Positions 48,050-57,355 are shown, counted from the first letter of the stretch. The stretch: DNA of 64,000 nt from JAGVSR01 sp963708775 (GCA_963708775.1 CAVPTI010000002.1:372001-436000), one strand, 5' to 3'. Notes: generated from the sequence alone by a model not told the origin. Numbers and translations: made by a program.

Positions 48050-48499
48050 TCAGCCCTCGAGAGCCTTCGCCACCGCGGCGGTGATGTCGGGCACGGTATG
48101 GGCGGTGAGATCCTTGTCGAGCGTGGCGACAATCTTCTTTGCCAGATGGCTGTTCGCCGCCTTGCGCATTTCGCCCAACGCCACCGGGGGCGCGACGATG
48201 ACGAGATCGTCGAAGGCTCCGGCCTCGGAATCCTTGGCTAGGTCGGCGATGATCTGATCGACAAACCGATCTTCGGCGCGGCGGTGTAGATCGGTCGTGG
48301 CGATGGCGGAGCGGCTGTCGCTGAATGACTGGAAGGAGCGGGCTGGCCGGTCGCGGCCCTGCTCGCTCGTTTTGGGATTGTCCTGCTCATAGACGCGCAC
48401 CACCTTCAGCGACGGCTCGATGGCGTCGCCTTCGTTCACGAGCACAAGCCCGCGTGCACCGTCCGCCACGACAATCCACATCCCGGATTTGATCTTCAT
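48050..48499 (-). CDS. host attachment family protein (baeRF12-like)
   Basis: A 149-residue protein of the family annotated as required for attachment to host cells, now seen as a release-factor-like (baeRF) fold. It begins 'MKIKSGMWIVVADGARGLVL', contains 'HRRAEDRFVDQIIADLAKD', 'FDDLVIVAPPVALGEMRKA' and 'IVATLDKDLTAHTVPDI', which are the family signatures. It is cytoplasmic with no signal peptide. Despite the name, the role is unsettled and many free-living bacteria have it. GAGAAGAG lies before the ATG. Confidence 0.88.
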   Translation of the reverse strand: MKIKSGMWIVVADGARGLVLVNEGDAIEPSLKVVRVYEQDNPKTSEQGRDRPARSFQSFSDSRSAIATTDLHRRAEDRFVDQIIADLAKDSEAGAFDDLVIVAPPVALGEMRKAANSHLAKKIVATLDKDLTAHTVPDITAAVAKALEG

Positions 48500-48724
48500 T
48501 CTCTTCTCCCTTCGAGGTGTTTTTGGAAGAGTAAACGCCCTCAGCCCGGATCGGCCTGTGACGCAGATCAATAAAATGCGGCCCGGCGACCGACAGTTCG
48601 TCCTGGCCGAAGCGTAGAAACGCAAAATCGCCGCGTTCACCGGCCGCAGCAGCAGGCCTTGTCTCGGGAAGCGAACCTGTTAATCAGGCCCCAGATTTGA
48701 GCCCTTCAACCTCGGGGAGACCCC

Positions 48725-49159
48725 ATGTCTGAGACCGCCGCCGAAAGCGCCGCCCGCACCAAGACCGCCGCCCTGATCCGCGATTACTACGCGGCCTTCA
48801 ACGCGGGTAAAACCGACGCGATGCTCGACTTCCTGACGGACGACGTCATCCACGACGTGAACCAGGGCGAACGGCGCGAGGGCAAAGAGAAGTTCCGCGC
48901 CTTCAACGCGCGCATGGACCACAACTACAAGGAAGAACTCAAAGACATCGTGGTCATGGTGTCCAAGGACGGTACGCGGGCATCGGCAGAGTTCAACGTC
49001 CACGGCATCTATAAGAACACGGACGAGGGTCTGCCGCCGGCCACCGGCCAGACATACGTGCTGCCGGCAGGGACGTTCTTTGCTATCCGCGATGGCAAGA
49101 TCGCGCGCGTCACCACATATTACAACCTGACGGACTGGATCACGCAGGTCGTAGGCTGA
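48725..49159 (+). CDS. NTF2-like/ketosteroid-isomerase-fold protein
   Basis: A 144-residue SnoaL-like protein with the cone-shaped NTF2 fold. It has an N-terminal helix 'AALIRDYYAAFNAGKTDAML', the 'DFLTDDVIHDVNQGERREG' pocket strand and the C-terminal 'VTTYYNLTDWITQVVG'. Polar residues Asp and His in the pocket region suggest it could be an isomerase or hydrolase, but the family is very diverse. It is the first of three tightly packed plus-strand genes (NTF2-like, GNAT, nitrilase), pointing to a shared small-molecule pathway. Confidence 0.88.
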   Translation: MSETAAESAARTKTAALIRDYYAAFNAGKTDAMLDFLTDDVIHDVNQGERREGKEKFRAFNARMDHNYKEELKDIVVMVSKDGTRASAEFNVHGIYKNTDEGLPPATGQTYVLPAGTFFAIRDGKIARVTTYYNLTDWITQVVG

Positions 49160-49183
49160 CGCCTCCACAGGCGGGAGACGAGG

Positions 49184-49780
49184 ATGGCGAAAAAGACGCT
49201 CGACGTGAGGTCGTTGACGGGTGCGGATATCCTCCCCATCCTTCCCGATCTTGCGCGGCTGCGCATCGTCGTCTTCCGCGATTGGCCGTATCTCTACGAC
49301 GGCACGCTGGACTACGAAGAGAAGTATCTCGCGACCTTTGCCGCGGCGAAGGGTGCGGTCGTCATTGCCGCCTACGACGGAGCTGAGATGGTCGGCGCCT
49401 CGACCGGCGCGCCGATGATCGAGCACGCGGATGAATTCGGCGAACCGTTCCGCGCGGCGGGCTTCGACATCTCCAAGATCTTCTACTGCGGCGAGAGCGT
49501 GCTTTTGAAGAGCCATCGCGGCTATGGGTTGGGACATGCCTTCTTCGACGGTCGCGAAGCGCAGGCGAAAGCGCTTGGCGGGTTCACGCACTCCACATTC
49601 TGCCGCGTGCTGAGACCAGACGACCATCCGCTGAAGCCGGCGGATTACGCGCCGCTGGATCCGTTCTGGAGAAAGCGCGGATACGAGCCGGTCGACGTCT
49701 TTGCGACCTACGACTGGAAAGATATCGACCAGCCCGACGAGACCACGCATCGCATGCAATTCTGGATGAAGGCGCTTTGA
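49184..49780 (+). CDS. GNAT family N-acetyltransferase
   Basis: A 198-residue GNAT-fold protein. The CoA-binding region is 'YCGESVLLKSHRGYGLGHAF', with the C-terminal strand 'PFWRKRGYEPVDVFATYDW' quoted as landmark. The N-terminus is long, with 'LARLRIVVFRDWPYLYDGTL' quoted as landmark. It starts 25 bases after the NTF2-like gene and overlaps the nitrilase gene by 4 bases, so the three are almost certainly co-transcribed. The GNAT plus nitrilase pairing recalls amide or amine metabolism, but the substrate is unknown. Confidence 0.86.
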   Translation: MAKKTLDVRSLTGADILPILPDLARLRIVVFRDWPYLYDGTLDYEEKYLATFAAAKGAVVIAAYDGAEMVGASTGAPMIEHADEFGEPFRAAGFDISKIFYCGESVLLKSHRGYGLGHAFFDGREAQAKALGGFTHSTFCRVLRPDDHPLKPADYAPLDPFWRKRGYEPVDVFATYDWKDIDQPDETTHRMQFWMKAL

Positions 49781-50688
49781 CCTTGGCCCGCCCTCCCCTC
49801 ACCGTCGCCAGCGCGCAGTATCCGATCGGGCAGCCGGCCTCCCTCGACGAATGGGAGGACAAGATCGCCGATTGGGTTGCCAAGGGCGCCGCGACCGGCG
49901 CGCAACTGCTCGTGTTTCCGGAATATGCCGCGATCGAACAGGCCGCGTGTTTCGGGCCGGAGGTCTATTCCGACCTGCAAAAGACGCTGCACACGGTGGC
50001 GGAACTTGCCGCGTCGCGCGTGCAGTTGCACCTCGATCTCGCCAAGACCCACAACGTGCACATTCTCGTCGGTTCGGGTCCGGTGCTGAAATCCGACGGG
50101 CGGTTCGTCAACGCGGCCCAACTCGTCACGCCCGGCGGGCTCGTCGGCGAGCAGGAAAAGATCGTGATGACCCCGTTCGAGCGCGACTGGGGTATTTCGG
50201 GTGGCGCCCCGTTGCGCGTGTTCGATACGGCGCTCGGCAAGATCGCCGTGCTCATCTGCTACGACAGCGAGTTTCCGCTGCTGGCGCGCGCGCTGGCGGA
50301 AGCAGGCGCGGAGGTCGTCCTCGTGCCGTCATGCACGGAGCGGGTCTCGGGCTTCCACCGCGTGCGCACGGGATCGATGGCCCGCGCGCTGGAAAACACG
50401 ATCGCAACGGTTCAAAGCCCGACCGTCGGTGATGCGTTGTGGTCGCCTGCGGTGGATCGGAACGAAGGTTCGGCCGGGATTTATGTACCGTCCGAACATG
50501 GCGTATCGGATACCGGCGTCCTTGCCGAAGGTCCGATCAGCCAGCCGCAGTGGGTGACGGCGTCGATCGACCTGGAGCGTCTGAAGCGTGTGCGGCAGAC
50601 GGGCGAGATGCGTAACTACGCCGACTGGAGCACGCAGCCTGGCGCAGCGCCACTCGTGCAGTCGGTCGAGACCGTGTCGCTGATCTGA
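49777..50688 (+). CDS. carbon-nitrogen hydrolase (nitrilase superfamily)
   Basis: A 303-residue amidase-type member of the nitrilase superfamily. The catalytic triad is Glu in 'LLVFPEYAAIEQ', Lys in 'GEQEKIVMTPFE' and Cys in 'VLICYDSEFPLLARAL'. The 'PSCTERVSGFHRVRTGSMAR' segment is typical of this branch, which is frequently fused to or paired with a GNAT domain, as here (4-base overlap with the GNAT gene). It likely cleaves an amide of a small molecule in the cytoplasm. A TTG start is used in the overlap. Its stop is 9 bases from the stop of the convergent SIMPL gene. Confidence 0.92.
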   Translation: MTLARPPLTVASAQYPIGQPASLDEWEDKIADWVAKGAATGAQLLVFPEYAAIEQAACFGPEVYSDLQKTLHTVAELAASRVQLHLDLAKTHNVHILVGSGPVLKSDGRFVNAAQLVTPGGLVGEQEKIVMTPFERDWGISGGAPLRVFDTALGKIAVLICYDSEFPLLARALAEAGAEVVLVPSCTERVSGFHRVRTGSMARALENTIATVQSPTVGDALWSPAVDRNEGSAGIYVPSEHGVSDTGVLAEGPISQPQWVTASIDLERLKRVRQTGEMRNYADWSTQPGAAPLVQSVETVSLI

Positions 50689-50697
50689 CGTTATCCC

Positions 50698-51415
50698 CTA
50701 GTCCAGTTCCCAGGTTACGGTGACGTTGGCTTCGAGCGCTTGGCTGCCACGCTCGATGGGAACGGAAGCACTCATGGCAGCGGCGCGCCCGGCTTTGAAG
50801 TAGGGCGGCGGGGCACTTTCGGTGCCTTCGGCAATGGCGATCACCTTGCCAACCTTTGCGCCTGCGGCGGCGGCATAGAGCTCAGCCCGGCGGCGCGCAT
50901 TGGCGATGGCATCCTTACGCGCTGTATCGCGCAATGTTTCGGCGGCGCTCACCTCGAAGGTGATGCCATTCATCTGGTTGGCGCCCAGCGTGACGAGCTG
51001 ATCCAGGACCTCACCGAGCTTGGAGAGATCGCGCACGTGGACTTCGACCGTGTTGGAGGCTTGATAGCCATCGATCACGGGGGGCTGACCATCGCGCGGA
51101 TTGGTGTAACGCGGGTTGAGATTGAGTTCCTGACGTCTGGATATCCTGTGCTTCGACGCCGCTCTCCTTCAAACCGGCAATCAGCTTCTGCATGGCGCCG
51201 TTGTTCGCCGACAGTGCCTCACGGGCCGTTGCGGCCTCGCTGACGACACCCGTCGCTATCCGCGCCCGGTCTGGTATTGCGGTTGCGGTCCCTGTTGCAG
51301 AAACGGTGATCGTGCGCTCCATGCGGTTATCCTCGGCGGCGGCGGGCAAGCTTACAGTGGCCCAGCACAGAAGGGCCGAAAACACGAGATGCAGGGGGTG
51401 CCAGCGGGTAGCCAT
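50698..51415 (-). pseudogene. SIMPL (DUF541) domain protein, frame broken
   Basis: An exported protein of about 238 residues. The signal peptide 'LVFSALLCWATVSLPAAA' is followed by the SIMPL start 'RTITVSATGTATAIPDRARI' and 'LKESGVEAQDIQTSG'. The frame then breaks near 51134: one base out, it continues 'LNLNPRYTNPRDGQPPVI' and then 'DGYQASNTVEVHVRDLSKLG' to the C-terminal 'EANVTVTWELD'. Removing one A restores a normal-length family member. SIMPL proteins are oligomeric periplasmic or outer-membrane-associated proteins linked to oxidative stress, with unclear function. Confidence 0.85.
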
Positions 51416-51539
51416 GACGGTTTCTTTTCCTTTCGCGGGCCTGAGGCGGTCCCGGCGTGTCTGGCACTTTGCCGCCCTTCCGGGCAACATCATGACCACC
51501 GGCAATCGACGCCGCGGCTAACTGCAATTGGGAAAATGG

Positions 51540-51616
51540 TGGTGGGCCCGCCAGGACTTCGAACCTGGAACCAGGCGGTTATGAGCCGCCAGCTCTAACC
51601 ATTGAGCTACGAGCCC
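51540..51616 (-). tRNA. tRNA with CAU anticodon (tRNA-Ile2 or tRNA-Met)
   Basis: A full cloverleaf on the minus strand: acceptor GGGCTCG pairing with CGGGCCC, D arm GCTC/GAGC, anticodon stem GGCGG/CCGCC with loop CTCATAA (anticodon CAU), T stem CCAGG/CCTGG, and an encoded CCA end. The stem-loop resembles tRNA-Ile2, whose CAU is lysidinylated to read AUA, more than elongator Met, and it lacks initiator features. The T loop has 8 bases (TTCGAAGT) instead of the invariant 7, consistent with one spurious A. Confidence 0.9.
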
Positions 51617-51681
51617 GTAGGGGCGCCCCTCTGTACATCATTTTGAATCGAACTTCGCAAGCACAGGGAGCGGACGGCCAT

Positions 51682-53436
51682 CTAATGGAGTTTCTGAAGA
51701 TCGTAAATGCGGGCGTAAGTTGCGCCGGTGCCGATGAGGTCGCGGTGGGTACCTTTTTCCACGATACGACCGTTCTCGAGCACCAGGATTTGGTCAGCCC
51801 CGACGACTGTCGCCAAACGGTGCGCGATGACAATCGTCGTGCGGCCGTTGGCAAGCTTGTCCAGCGATTGGCGCAACGCCAACTCAGTTTCACTGTCCAA
51901 AGCCGAAGTCGGCTCGTCGAGAAGCAGAATCGGGGCGTCCTTCAGAAATGCGCGAGCAATCGAGAGCCGCTGTCGCTGGCCGCCGGATAGACTGGAGCCC
52001 AATTCACCAACGGGCGTGTCATAGCCTTGAGGCAGGCTGGCGATGAAATCGTGGATCTGAGCAGATCGAGCCGCCATGACAATGTCTTCCATGGTTCGGT
52101 CTGGCGTGCCGGCGACAAGATTTTCCTTGATCGTGCCCTGAAACAAGAAGGTGTTCTGGCTGACGAACGCGATATTGCGGCGGAGACTACTGAGCGAAAC
52201 GTCTTGGATGTTCTGGCCGTCGATCTCGATCGATCCGGAGGCCGGTGTCCAAAACCGCTCCAGCAAGCTCAGCGTCGTCGTTTTACCGCTGCCGGAGAGG
52301 CCGACGAGTGCGGTCGTTTTGCCACCGGGCGCGGTGAACGTGATGCCGCGCAGAACATCGAGCTCATCGATATACTTGAAGGTGACGTTCTTGAAGGAGA
52401 CTTCGCCTGACGTAATGTGCAGTGACGGCTGTCCCGGAGTTTCCGCCTCGGGGCTCGGCAGGTCGATAATCTCATATAGCATGCGAACACCCGTCGAACT
52501 GGCAACGAGTTGGCCCTGAACGCGCGCCAGACGGCGGGCCGGTTCCGCGGCCATTAGCAGCGCCGTGACGAAGGCGAAGAACGATCCCGGTGGTGTGCCC
52601 TCCTCCGTCAATCGCCAGCCGGTGTAAAAAATTACCCCCGCTACGGCCGCACCGGCGAAAATCTCGATCAGCGGGGCAATGCTGGCCTGGATGGCGGCCA
52701 TGCGGTTGTTCGTGCGCCGCTGCGTCTCGATCGTAACGCCCAGCTTTTTCTCGAGATGTTCCTCTAACTGGTAGGATTTGACGGTTTCAATGCCCTGCAC
52801 GGTATCACGAACAGTGGAGATCCCTTCAGCGCTTGTCGTATAGGTCTTGCGAGCGATGCTTTGAATCTTCTGCGTGAGCGTTCGCAGCGCCAGGAAGGCA
52901 ATCGGGCCAACCGCAAAGACCATGATCGACATGGTTATGTCTTGGCTCAGCATCACCGCGAGCAGCGCGATCAGCGTGATGAGATCGCGACCCATACTGA
53001 GCGTGATCTGGTTCAGCATGTCCCGCATGGATGCCGCGTTGCTGGTTATCCGCGTGAGGATGTCACCGGAAGGATAGATCTTGAAGAATGCGGAATCCTG
53101 CCGAAGAATATGTCGATAGAGCCTCGCTTGAGTTTCGGCGACGATCCTGTTGCCGACGCGGCTCAGGGTGATTTCGCCGAGGTACATCGTGATACCCCGA
53201 AGTAGGAACAATCCGACGATCGCGAGCGGGATCAGCATCATGGCCGCACGATCGCGGGCGACGAAGATCTCGTTGATGACATCCTTCATAATCCAGGCCG
53301 CCAGCGCGGTGCAGCCGCCGGCAACAGACATCAAGGCGATGGCCAGGGCATAGCGCGACCAATAGCGGCGGCCACTTTCGGCGAGCACCCGCTTCATGAC
53401 CGGCCAGAGGTAGGAAGTCGACTTAGCCCCTTTCAT
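51682..53436 (-). CDS. MsbA-like ABC exporter (fused membrane and ATPase domains)
   Basis: A 584-residue half-transporter that works as a homodimer. Six transmembrane helices occupy residues 25-310. The ATPase domain has Walker A 'VGLSGSGKTTTL', Q-loop 'FVSQNTFLF', signature 'LSGGQRQRLSIARAF', Walker B 'ILLLDEPTSALD' and H-loop 'IVIAHRLATV'. It is closest to lipid-A-core flippase MsbA among typical exporters, though drug or peptide export cannot be excluded. The start at 53436 has AAGGGA 4 bases before it. The nearby ELM1-like glycosyltransferase and fatty-acid genes make a lipid substrate plausible. Confidence 0.9.
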   Translation of the reverse strand: MKGAKSTSYLWPVMKRVLAESGRRYWSRYALAIALMSVAGGCTALAAWIMKDVINEIFVARDRAAMMLIPLAIVGLFLLRGITMYLGEITLSRVGNRIVAETQARLYRHILRQDSAFFKIYPSGDILTRITSNAASMRDMLNQITLSMGRDLITLIALLAVMLSQDITMSIMVFAVGPIAFLALRTLTQKIQSIARKTYTTSAEGISTVRDTVQGIETVKSYQLEEHLEKKLGVTIETQRRTNNRMAAIQASIAPLIEIFAGAAVAGVIFYTGWRLTEEGTPPGSFFAFVTALLMAAEPARRLARVQGQLVASSTGVRMLYEIIDLPSPEAETPGQPSLHITSGEVSFKNVTFKYIDELDVLRGITFTAPGGKTTALVGLSGSGKTTTLSLLERFWTPASGSIEIDGQNIQDVSLSSLRRNIAFVSQNTFLFQGTIKENLVAGTPDRTMEDIVMAARSAQIHDFIASLPQGYDTPVGELGSSLSGGQRQRLSIARAFLKDAPILLLDEPTSALDSETELALRQSLDKLANGRTTIVIAHRLATVVGADQILVLENGRIVEKGTHRDLIGTGATYARIYDLQKLH

Positions 53437-53812
53437 TGATTCCCTTACTTGGTCCCGCGGTGCGTGCCGGCGAGTCGCTGTGCCAGCCATAGCGGGTTGC
53501 ATATCGGCATAGGAGGCGGTTTAGGGCAAGTATGCCAAATTTTCACCAGACTTCCTTTTTCGTTCTCCAACTTTCCACGGCCGACTGCTGCCATGACGTG
53601 CTGCTGTTCTCCTGCTGCCCGGAAGGTGGGGCTAAGCCGTGGCGGTAACATGCTCTACAGATGGGGAAAGAAACGGAAGGTCGCAGGTTTGTCCTCTCTG
53701 GCTCGGCGAATGATAACGTCCGCATTGTGCGCGCTCGCAAGAGGCCGTACCAACGTTGTTCAACCCGCGCGCTGTCGCGCGACCATTGTGATAAGACAAG
53801 GTCTGCCACAAC
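53437..53812. other. divergent intergenic region, no gene recognised
   Basis: About 375 bases between the ABC exporter and the membrane protein gene on the other strand. Overlapping short open frames have no family and no ribosome-binding site. It presumably carries the two promoters. Confidence 0.5.
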
Positions 53813-54451
53813 ATGAAGATCGGTTTCGCGATCGCGCTAGTCCTGGCCACGATCGCGATCGGCGCATTGGCTCCAGCGGATGTGCGATCGTTCCTCGCAA
53901 GCGAAGGTGGCCCAATCGAGTTGGTGACGGTTGCCTGCTACGCTGCTGCGTTGGGGTACATTTTGTTTCGCGGATTATACCAGAAAGCAAAGTGGATTTT
54001 CTGGCTCGTCGTTGTTTTCATGATGCGTGAACTGGATTTCGACGCACGCTTTACCAGCGGAAAGATTACAAAGCTCGATTTCTACCTCGCGCCGGATTTG
54101 CAGCTGCTGCAGGCCCTGTATGCTTTCGCCCTCCTCGGCGGCTTTTTCTTCGTGGTGTTCATGGTGGTCAAGTCGTACGGCAAGAATTTTGCCGTCGAAG
54201 TCAAGGAATGGACGCCGATCGGACTGGCGGCGATCCTCGCGCTGATGGCGATCGGTCTTTCCAAGCTCATCGACGGTTCGCGACGCAAAGCGAGCTATGT
54301 GGGCATTGACCTTTCTGATCAGGCGATCGCCGTCTTCCAAATCATCGAGGAATCCCTTGAGCTTCTTCTTCCCCTCATGATCATTGTCGCCCTTAGCCAT
54401 TATTATCATCGAACTCTGCGAAGTTCGTCTGCTTTTGCAACCGGTCAATGA
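53813..54451 (+). CDS. five- to six-span membrane protein, unknown
   Basis: A 212-residue integral membrane protein with hydrophobic helices near residues 3-20, 35-52, 62-72, 100-118, 135-150 and 185-197. A conserved-looking acidic/aromatic loop 'MMRELDFDARFTSGKITKLD' lies between helices 3 and 4. No family is recognised by eye. Its stop overlaps the start of the ELM1-like glycosyltransferase gene by 4 bases, so the two are translationally coupled and probably act in one envelope process. Confidence 0.75.
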   Translation: MKIGFAIALVLATIAIGALAPADVRSFLASEGGPIELVTVACYAAALGYILFRGLYQKAKWIFWLVVVFMMRELDFDARFTSGKITKLDFYLAPDLQLLQALYAFALLGGFFFVVFMVVKSYGKNFAVEVKEWTPIGLAAILALMAIGLSKLIDGSRRKASYVGIDLSDQAIAVFQIIEESLELLLPLMIIVALSHYYHRTLRSSSAFATGQ

Positions 54452-55500
54452 TGGCATTGGTGCGATCGCATACCAGACCGCTAAAGGCAGTGCTGTTGAG
54501 CGACGGCATACCTGGGCACTTTCGATGCGCGGAGGGCATTCTTGAAGCGGCCCGGCGTCTTGCCCGCATTGACGTCGTGACAATCTCCGTTCGCAGGTCT
54601 CGCTTCGTTCCGGGGCGATTTCTCGCGTGGCTGACAGACGGTCGCCGCTTAGACCCGTCAACAATCCTCAGCCGCGTATATGGCGTGGCCGTGCACGAGT
54701 TACCGCGTCCGGATCTGATCGTTTCGGCCGGGGGCGACACGCTGGCGGCAAACATCGCCCTGGCCCGGCTCACGGGGTCACCAAACATTTTTTTCGGATC
54801 GTTGAGGCGGTATTCGCCCGATGATTTTTCGCTCGCCCTCAATTCGTATCCCGCCGCGCGACCGGGGGGTAATCAGGCTCGGATCTTGAAACCGTCCCCC
54901 GCGGATCCCAGCACCTTGCCCGTTGCCGAACTTGATCACCGGGAGGGCCCAAGAGTTTGTGGCCTCCTCGTGGGAGGTCCCTCGGGTGACGCGCGGTGGA
55001 CTGAGCGCGACTGGGGGTTTCTGTTCCAGTTTTTACAGCAGACCCATTTGAAGTTCGGCATGACGTGGATCGTTTCCAATTCCCGTCGGACGCCCTCCAG
55101 CGTGAGTGACCGGTTGCACGCCATGTCTGAAGACACGGCGGGGATGATGCGGCGTTTCATCGATGTGCGTGCCGCGGGCTCGGGCACGCTCATGGACCTG
55201 TTTCAGGAGTGCGCGGCTGTGGCGGTGACTGCTGATTCCAGCGCGATGTTGTCCGAAGCTGTTTGGATGCGACGGCCGACGGTGGCGCTTCGGCCAGCTG
55301 ATATGGTTCTGCCAGAAAAAGAAGTCGAATACCGAAATTGGCTGGAGGAGCGCCATCTCTTCCGGGACCTTGAGTTAGCGGACATCTCGCCGGAGCGCTA
55401 CGTTGCGGCTTTGCGCGAAGTCGCGCCCATGGCGGAAAACCCGCAAGTGGAATTAGCAAGGCTTCTCGCAGCCAAGCTGCCGGCGGTGTTCGCGGATTGA
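54448..55500 (+). CDS. ELM1/GtrOC1-family putative glycosyltransferase
   Basis: A 350-residue protein of the ELM1-like (DUF1022) family, whose bacterial members have a GT-B-like fold and are thought to be glycosyltransferases acting on envelope glycans. Visible are 'VLLSDGIPGHFRCAEGILEA', 'PDLIVSAGGDTLAANIALAR', 'VCGLLVGGPSGDARWTERDW' and 'VTADSSAMLSEAVWMRRPTV', in the usual order. The last of these resembles the nucleotide-sugar-binding region. No signal peptide is seen, so it would work at the cytoplasmic face. It is coupled to the preceding membrane protein gene. Confidence 0.85.
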   Translation: MMALVRSHTRPLKAVLLSDGIPGHFRCAEGILEAARRLARIDVVTISVRRSRFVPGRFLAWLTDGRRLDPSTILSRVYGVAVHELPRPDLIVSAGGDTLAANIALARLTGSPNIFFGSLRRYSPDDFSLALNSYPAARPGGNQARILKPSPADPSTLPVAELDHREGPRVCGLLVGGPSGDARWTERDWGFLFQFLQQTHLKFGMTWIVSNSRRTPSSVSDRLHAMSEDTAGMMRRFIDVRAAGSGTLMDLFQECAAVAVTADSSAMLSEAVWMRRPTVALRPADMVLPEKEVEYRNWLEERHLFRDLELADISPERYVAALREVAPMAENPQVELARLLAAKLPAVFAD

Positions 55501-55528
55501 GATTGGAAACAAGAACTCGTTTCTGGCG

Positions 55529-55942
55529 TCAGGATGCCATTGAGACCGAGATCGTCTCTCCAGCGTGGACGGAGCGGAGTATCGCGACGTCGTCCAGGGC
55601 CATAGCCCATATGTTGCACGGGGCGGCGAGGCGCAGTTCGCCGTTGCGTGAAAGGGGCGTTGGGCCAAAGGCGATGGCGATCGCGTCTCCTTGCGGCCAG
55701 TAGACGATTTCGCCAAGGCTCACGACATCGCGGGCTTCGGGCTCGGCCTCAGCCTGGACGGTGGTATGGAAGTAGACCTCCGGACCCCACGTTCGCGCCG
55801 ATCCGTGGATCGGTAATGAACGCCAAATTTCGTCGGCGGTTGGCGTGTCGAGCAGACGGGCGCGAATGGCCACCTCGCCCGCATGGATCAGGATCTCACG
55901 CACATTCTCCTCCGCCGGCGCCTTTTGACCGGGCCGATCCAT
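55529..55942 (-). CDS. cyclophilin-like fold protein (TM1367 type)
   Basis: A 137-residue beta-barrel protein of the cyclophilin-like group. The motif 'VAIRARLLDTPTADEIWRSL' begins the barrel, then 'GSARTWGPEVYFHT' and 'VVSLGEIVYWPQGDAIAIAF' with 'GPTPLSRN', the family signature. The catalytic Arg of true prolyl isomerases is not obvious, so isomerase activity is unlikely and the family role is unknown. It ends about 30 bases past the convergent ELM1-like gene. Upstream on the same strand, after a 51-base gap, is the ketosynthase gene. Confidence 0.75.
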   Translation of the reverse strand: MDRPGQKAPAEENVREILIHAGEVAIRARLLDTPTADEIWRSLPIHGSARTWGPEVYFHTTVQAEAEPEARDVVSLGEIVYWPQGDAIAIAFGPTPLSRNGELRLAAPCNIWAMALDDVAILRSVHAGETISVSMAS

Positions 55943-55993
55943 ACAGTCTCTCACTCGTAGGCCCAACCTTCAAGGTTGTTGGGGCGAGGCCGT

Positions 55994-57232
55994 TCAGTTT
56001 GGTGGCGGGCCGAAGACGAGCACGGCGTTGAGGCCGCCGAAGGCGAAAGAGTTCGACATGGCGTGGGTGACCTTCAGGTCACGGCCGACATTGGGAATAT
56101 AATCGAGGTCGCACCCGTCCCCCGGCTCGTCGAGGCCAATCGTCGGTGGCACCCAGCTTTCCTGCATCGCCTTGATGCAAGCGACCGCTTCGATGCCGCC
56201 ACCGGCGCCGAGCGGATGGCCATGCATCGACTTTGTCGAGGAGATCGCGAGTTTGTAGGCGTGATCGCCGAAGACGTTCTTAATCGCCTTGGTCTCGTTG
56301 ATGTCGTTGTCCATGGTCGCGGTGCCATGGGCGTTGAGGTACTGGATGGCATCGGGCTTGAGACCGGCGTCATCAAGCGCGTTCTGCATGGCGACGGAGG
56401 GACCCTCGACAGTCGGCTTGACCATGTCCTGACTGTCGGAGGCCATGCCGTAACCAACGAGTTCCGCAAGTATCGTGGCGCCGCGCGCCTGGGCGTGCTC
56501 CAGGCTTTCCATAACGAGAATGCCGGCACCCTCGCCGAGCACCGTGCCGTTGCGCTTCTTGGAGAACGGGAAACAGCCTTCCGGCGACAGCACGTGGAGA
56601 GCCTGCCAGGCTTTCATGGTGCCGTAGTTGATGACACTTTCGGATGCGCCGGCGATCGCGACATCGACCAGGCCATTCTGAATGTAGTCGCGGGCGATGC
56701 CGATGGCGTGGGTCGCCGTCGAGCAGGCCGAGCAGGTCGCGAACGTCGGGCCCTTGACGCCGAATTCGATGCCGACGTGCGCGGCCGCCGACGAGCCGAT
56801 AATCCGCAGCAGTGTCAGCGGGTGGGTGGCGCGCTTATTGAGGATGAACAGGTCGCGGTAAGCGGTCTCGAAAGTTACGAGGCCGCCGGCTCCCGAACCG
56901 ATGATGCACGCCGAACGGTAGGGATTTGCCATCGGCATTTCGAGGCCGGACATACGCACGGCTTCATCCGCGGCGATGGCAGCGAACCAGGAATACCGAT
57001 CGGCCAGCGAAATGATGCGGTCGCGCTTGAAGTGCTTCAGGCGAGCCTTGTGATCCAGGTCCTTGATCTGAGCGGCAATCAGGATCTTCAGGTCTTCGAG
57101 GGGGAAACCACCCAACGCGCTGACGCCAGACTTGCCGGCTCGCAGTCCAGCCCAGAACTCGTCCACCGTGGTGCCGATGGGCGTGACTGCGCCCATGCCG
57201 GTGATGACGACGCGGCGCTTCTGATCAGCCAT
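55994..57232 (-). CDS. beta-ketoacyl-ACP synthase (FabF/NodE-like)
   Basis: A 412-residue condensing enzyme that elongates acyl chains on an acyl carrier protein. The catalytic triad is Cys170 in 'TCSACSTATHAIG', His301 in 'YLNAHGTATMDND' and His338 in 'TKSMHGHPLGAGGG'. The start is the Met before 'ADQKRRVVITGMG'. It differs from housekeeping FabF in an insertion near residues 45-70 and a shifted 'FETAYRDLF' region. Its partner carrier protein gene lies directly upstream, like nodF-nodE or the very-long-chain lipid A acyl genes, so a specialised lipid is more likely than bulk fatty acids. Confidence 0.9.
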   Translation of the reverse strand: MADQKRRVVITGMGAVTPIGTTVDEFWAGLRAGKSGVSALGGFPLEDLKILIAAQIKDLDHKARLKHFKRDRIISLADRYSWFAAIAADEAVRMSGLEMPMANPYRSACIIGSGAGGLVTFETAYRDLFILNKRATHPLTLLRIIGSSAAAHVGIEFGVKGPTFATCSACSTATHAIGIARDYIQNGLVDVAIAGASESVINYGTMKAWQALHVLSPEGCFPFSKKRNGTVLGEGAGILVMESLEHAQARGATILAELVGYGMASDSQDMVKPTVEGPSVAMQNALDDAGLKPDAIQYLNAHGTATMDNDINETKAIKNVFGDHAYKLAISSTKSMHGHPLGAGGGIEAVACIKAMQESWVPPTIGLDEPGDGCDLDYIPNVGRDLKVTHAMSNSFAFGGLNAVLVFGPPPN

Positions 57233-57329
57233 GACAATACTCACACTCTGGCCGGCATGCGCCGAACCGCAGGAGGTTCATTCTCTCAGGACGCTGCGCG
57301 GCCGACACATTCGGGGGGCGCATGCGATA

Positions 57330-57349
57330 GGGGCGGCAAAAGCCGCCCC
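57330..57349. promoter_or_regulatory. hairpin between the carrier protein and ketosynthase genes
   Basis: Perfect 8-base stem GGGGCGGC / GCCGCCCC with an AAAA loop, 6 bases past the carrier protein stop. There is no T run, so it is more likely an mRNA-stabilising or processing hairpin that sets unequal expression of the two genes than a full terminator. Confidence 0.55.
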
Positions 57350-57355
57350 GGGCCA

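Noticed and set aside
48680..49759. 359-codon minus-strand open frame
   Set aside because: It lies opposite the well-supported NTF2-like and GNAT genes and has an Arg/His/Val-rich shadow composition.
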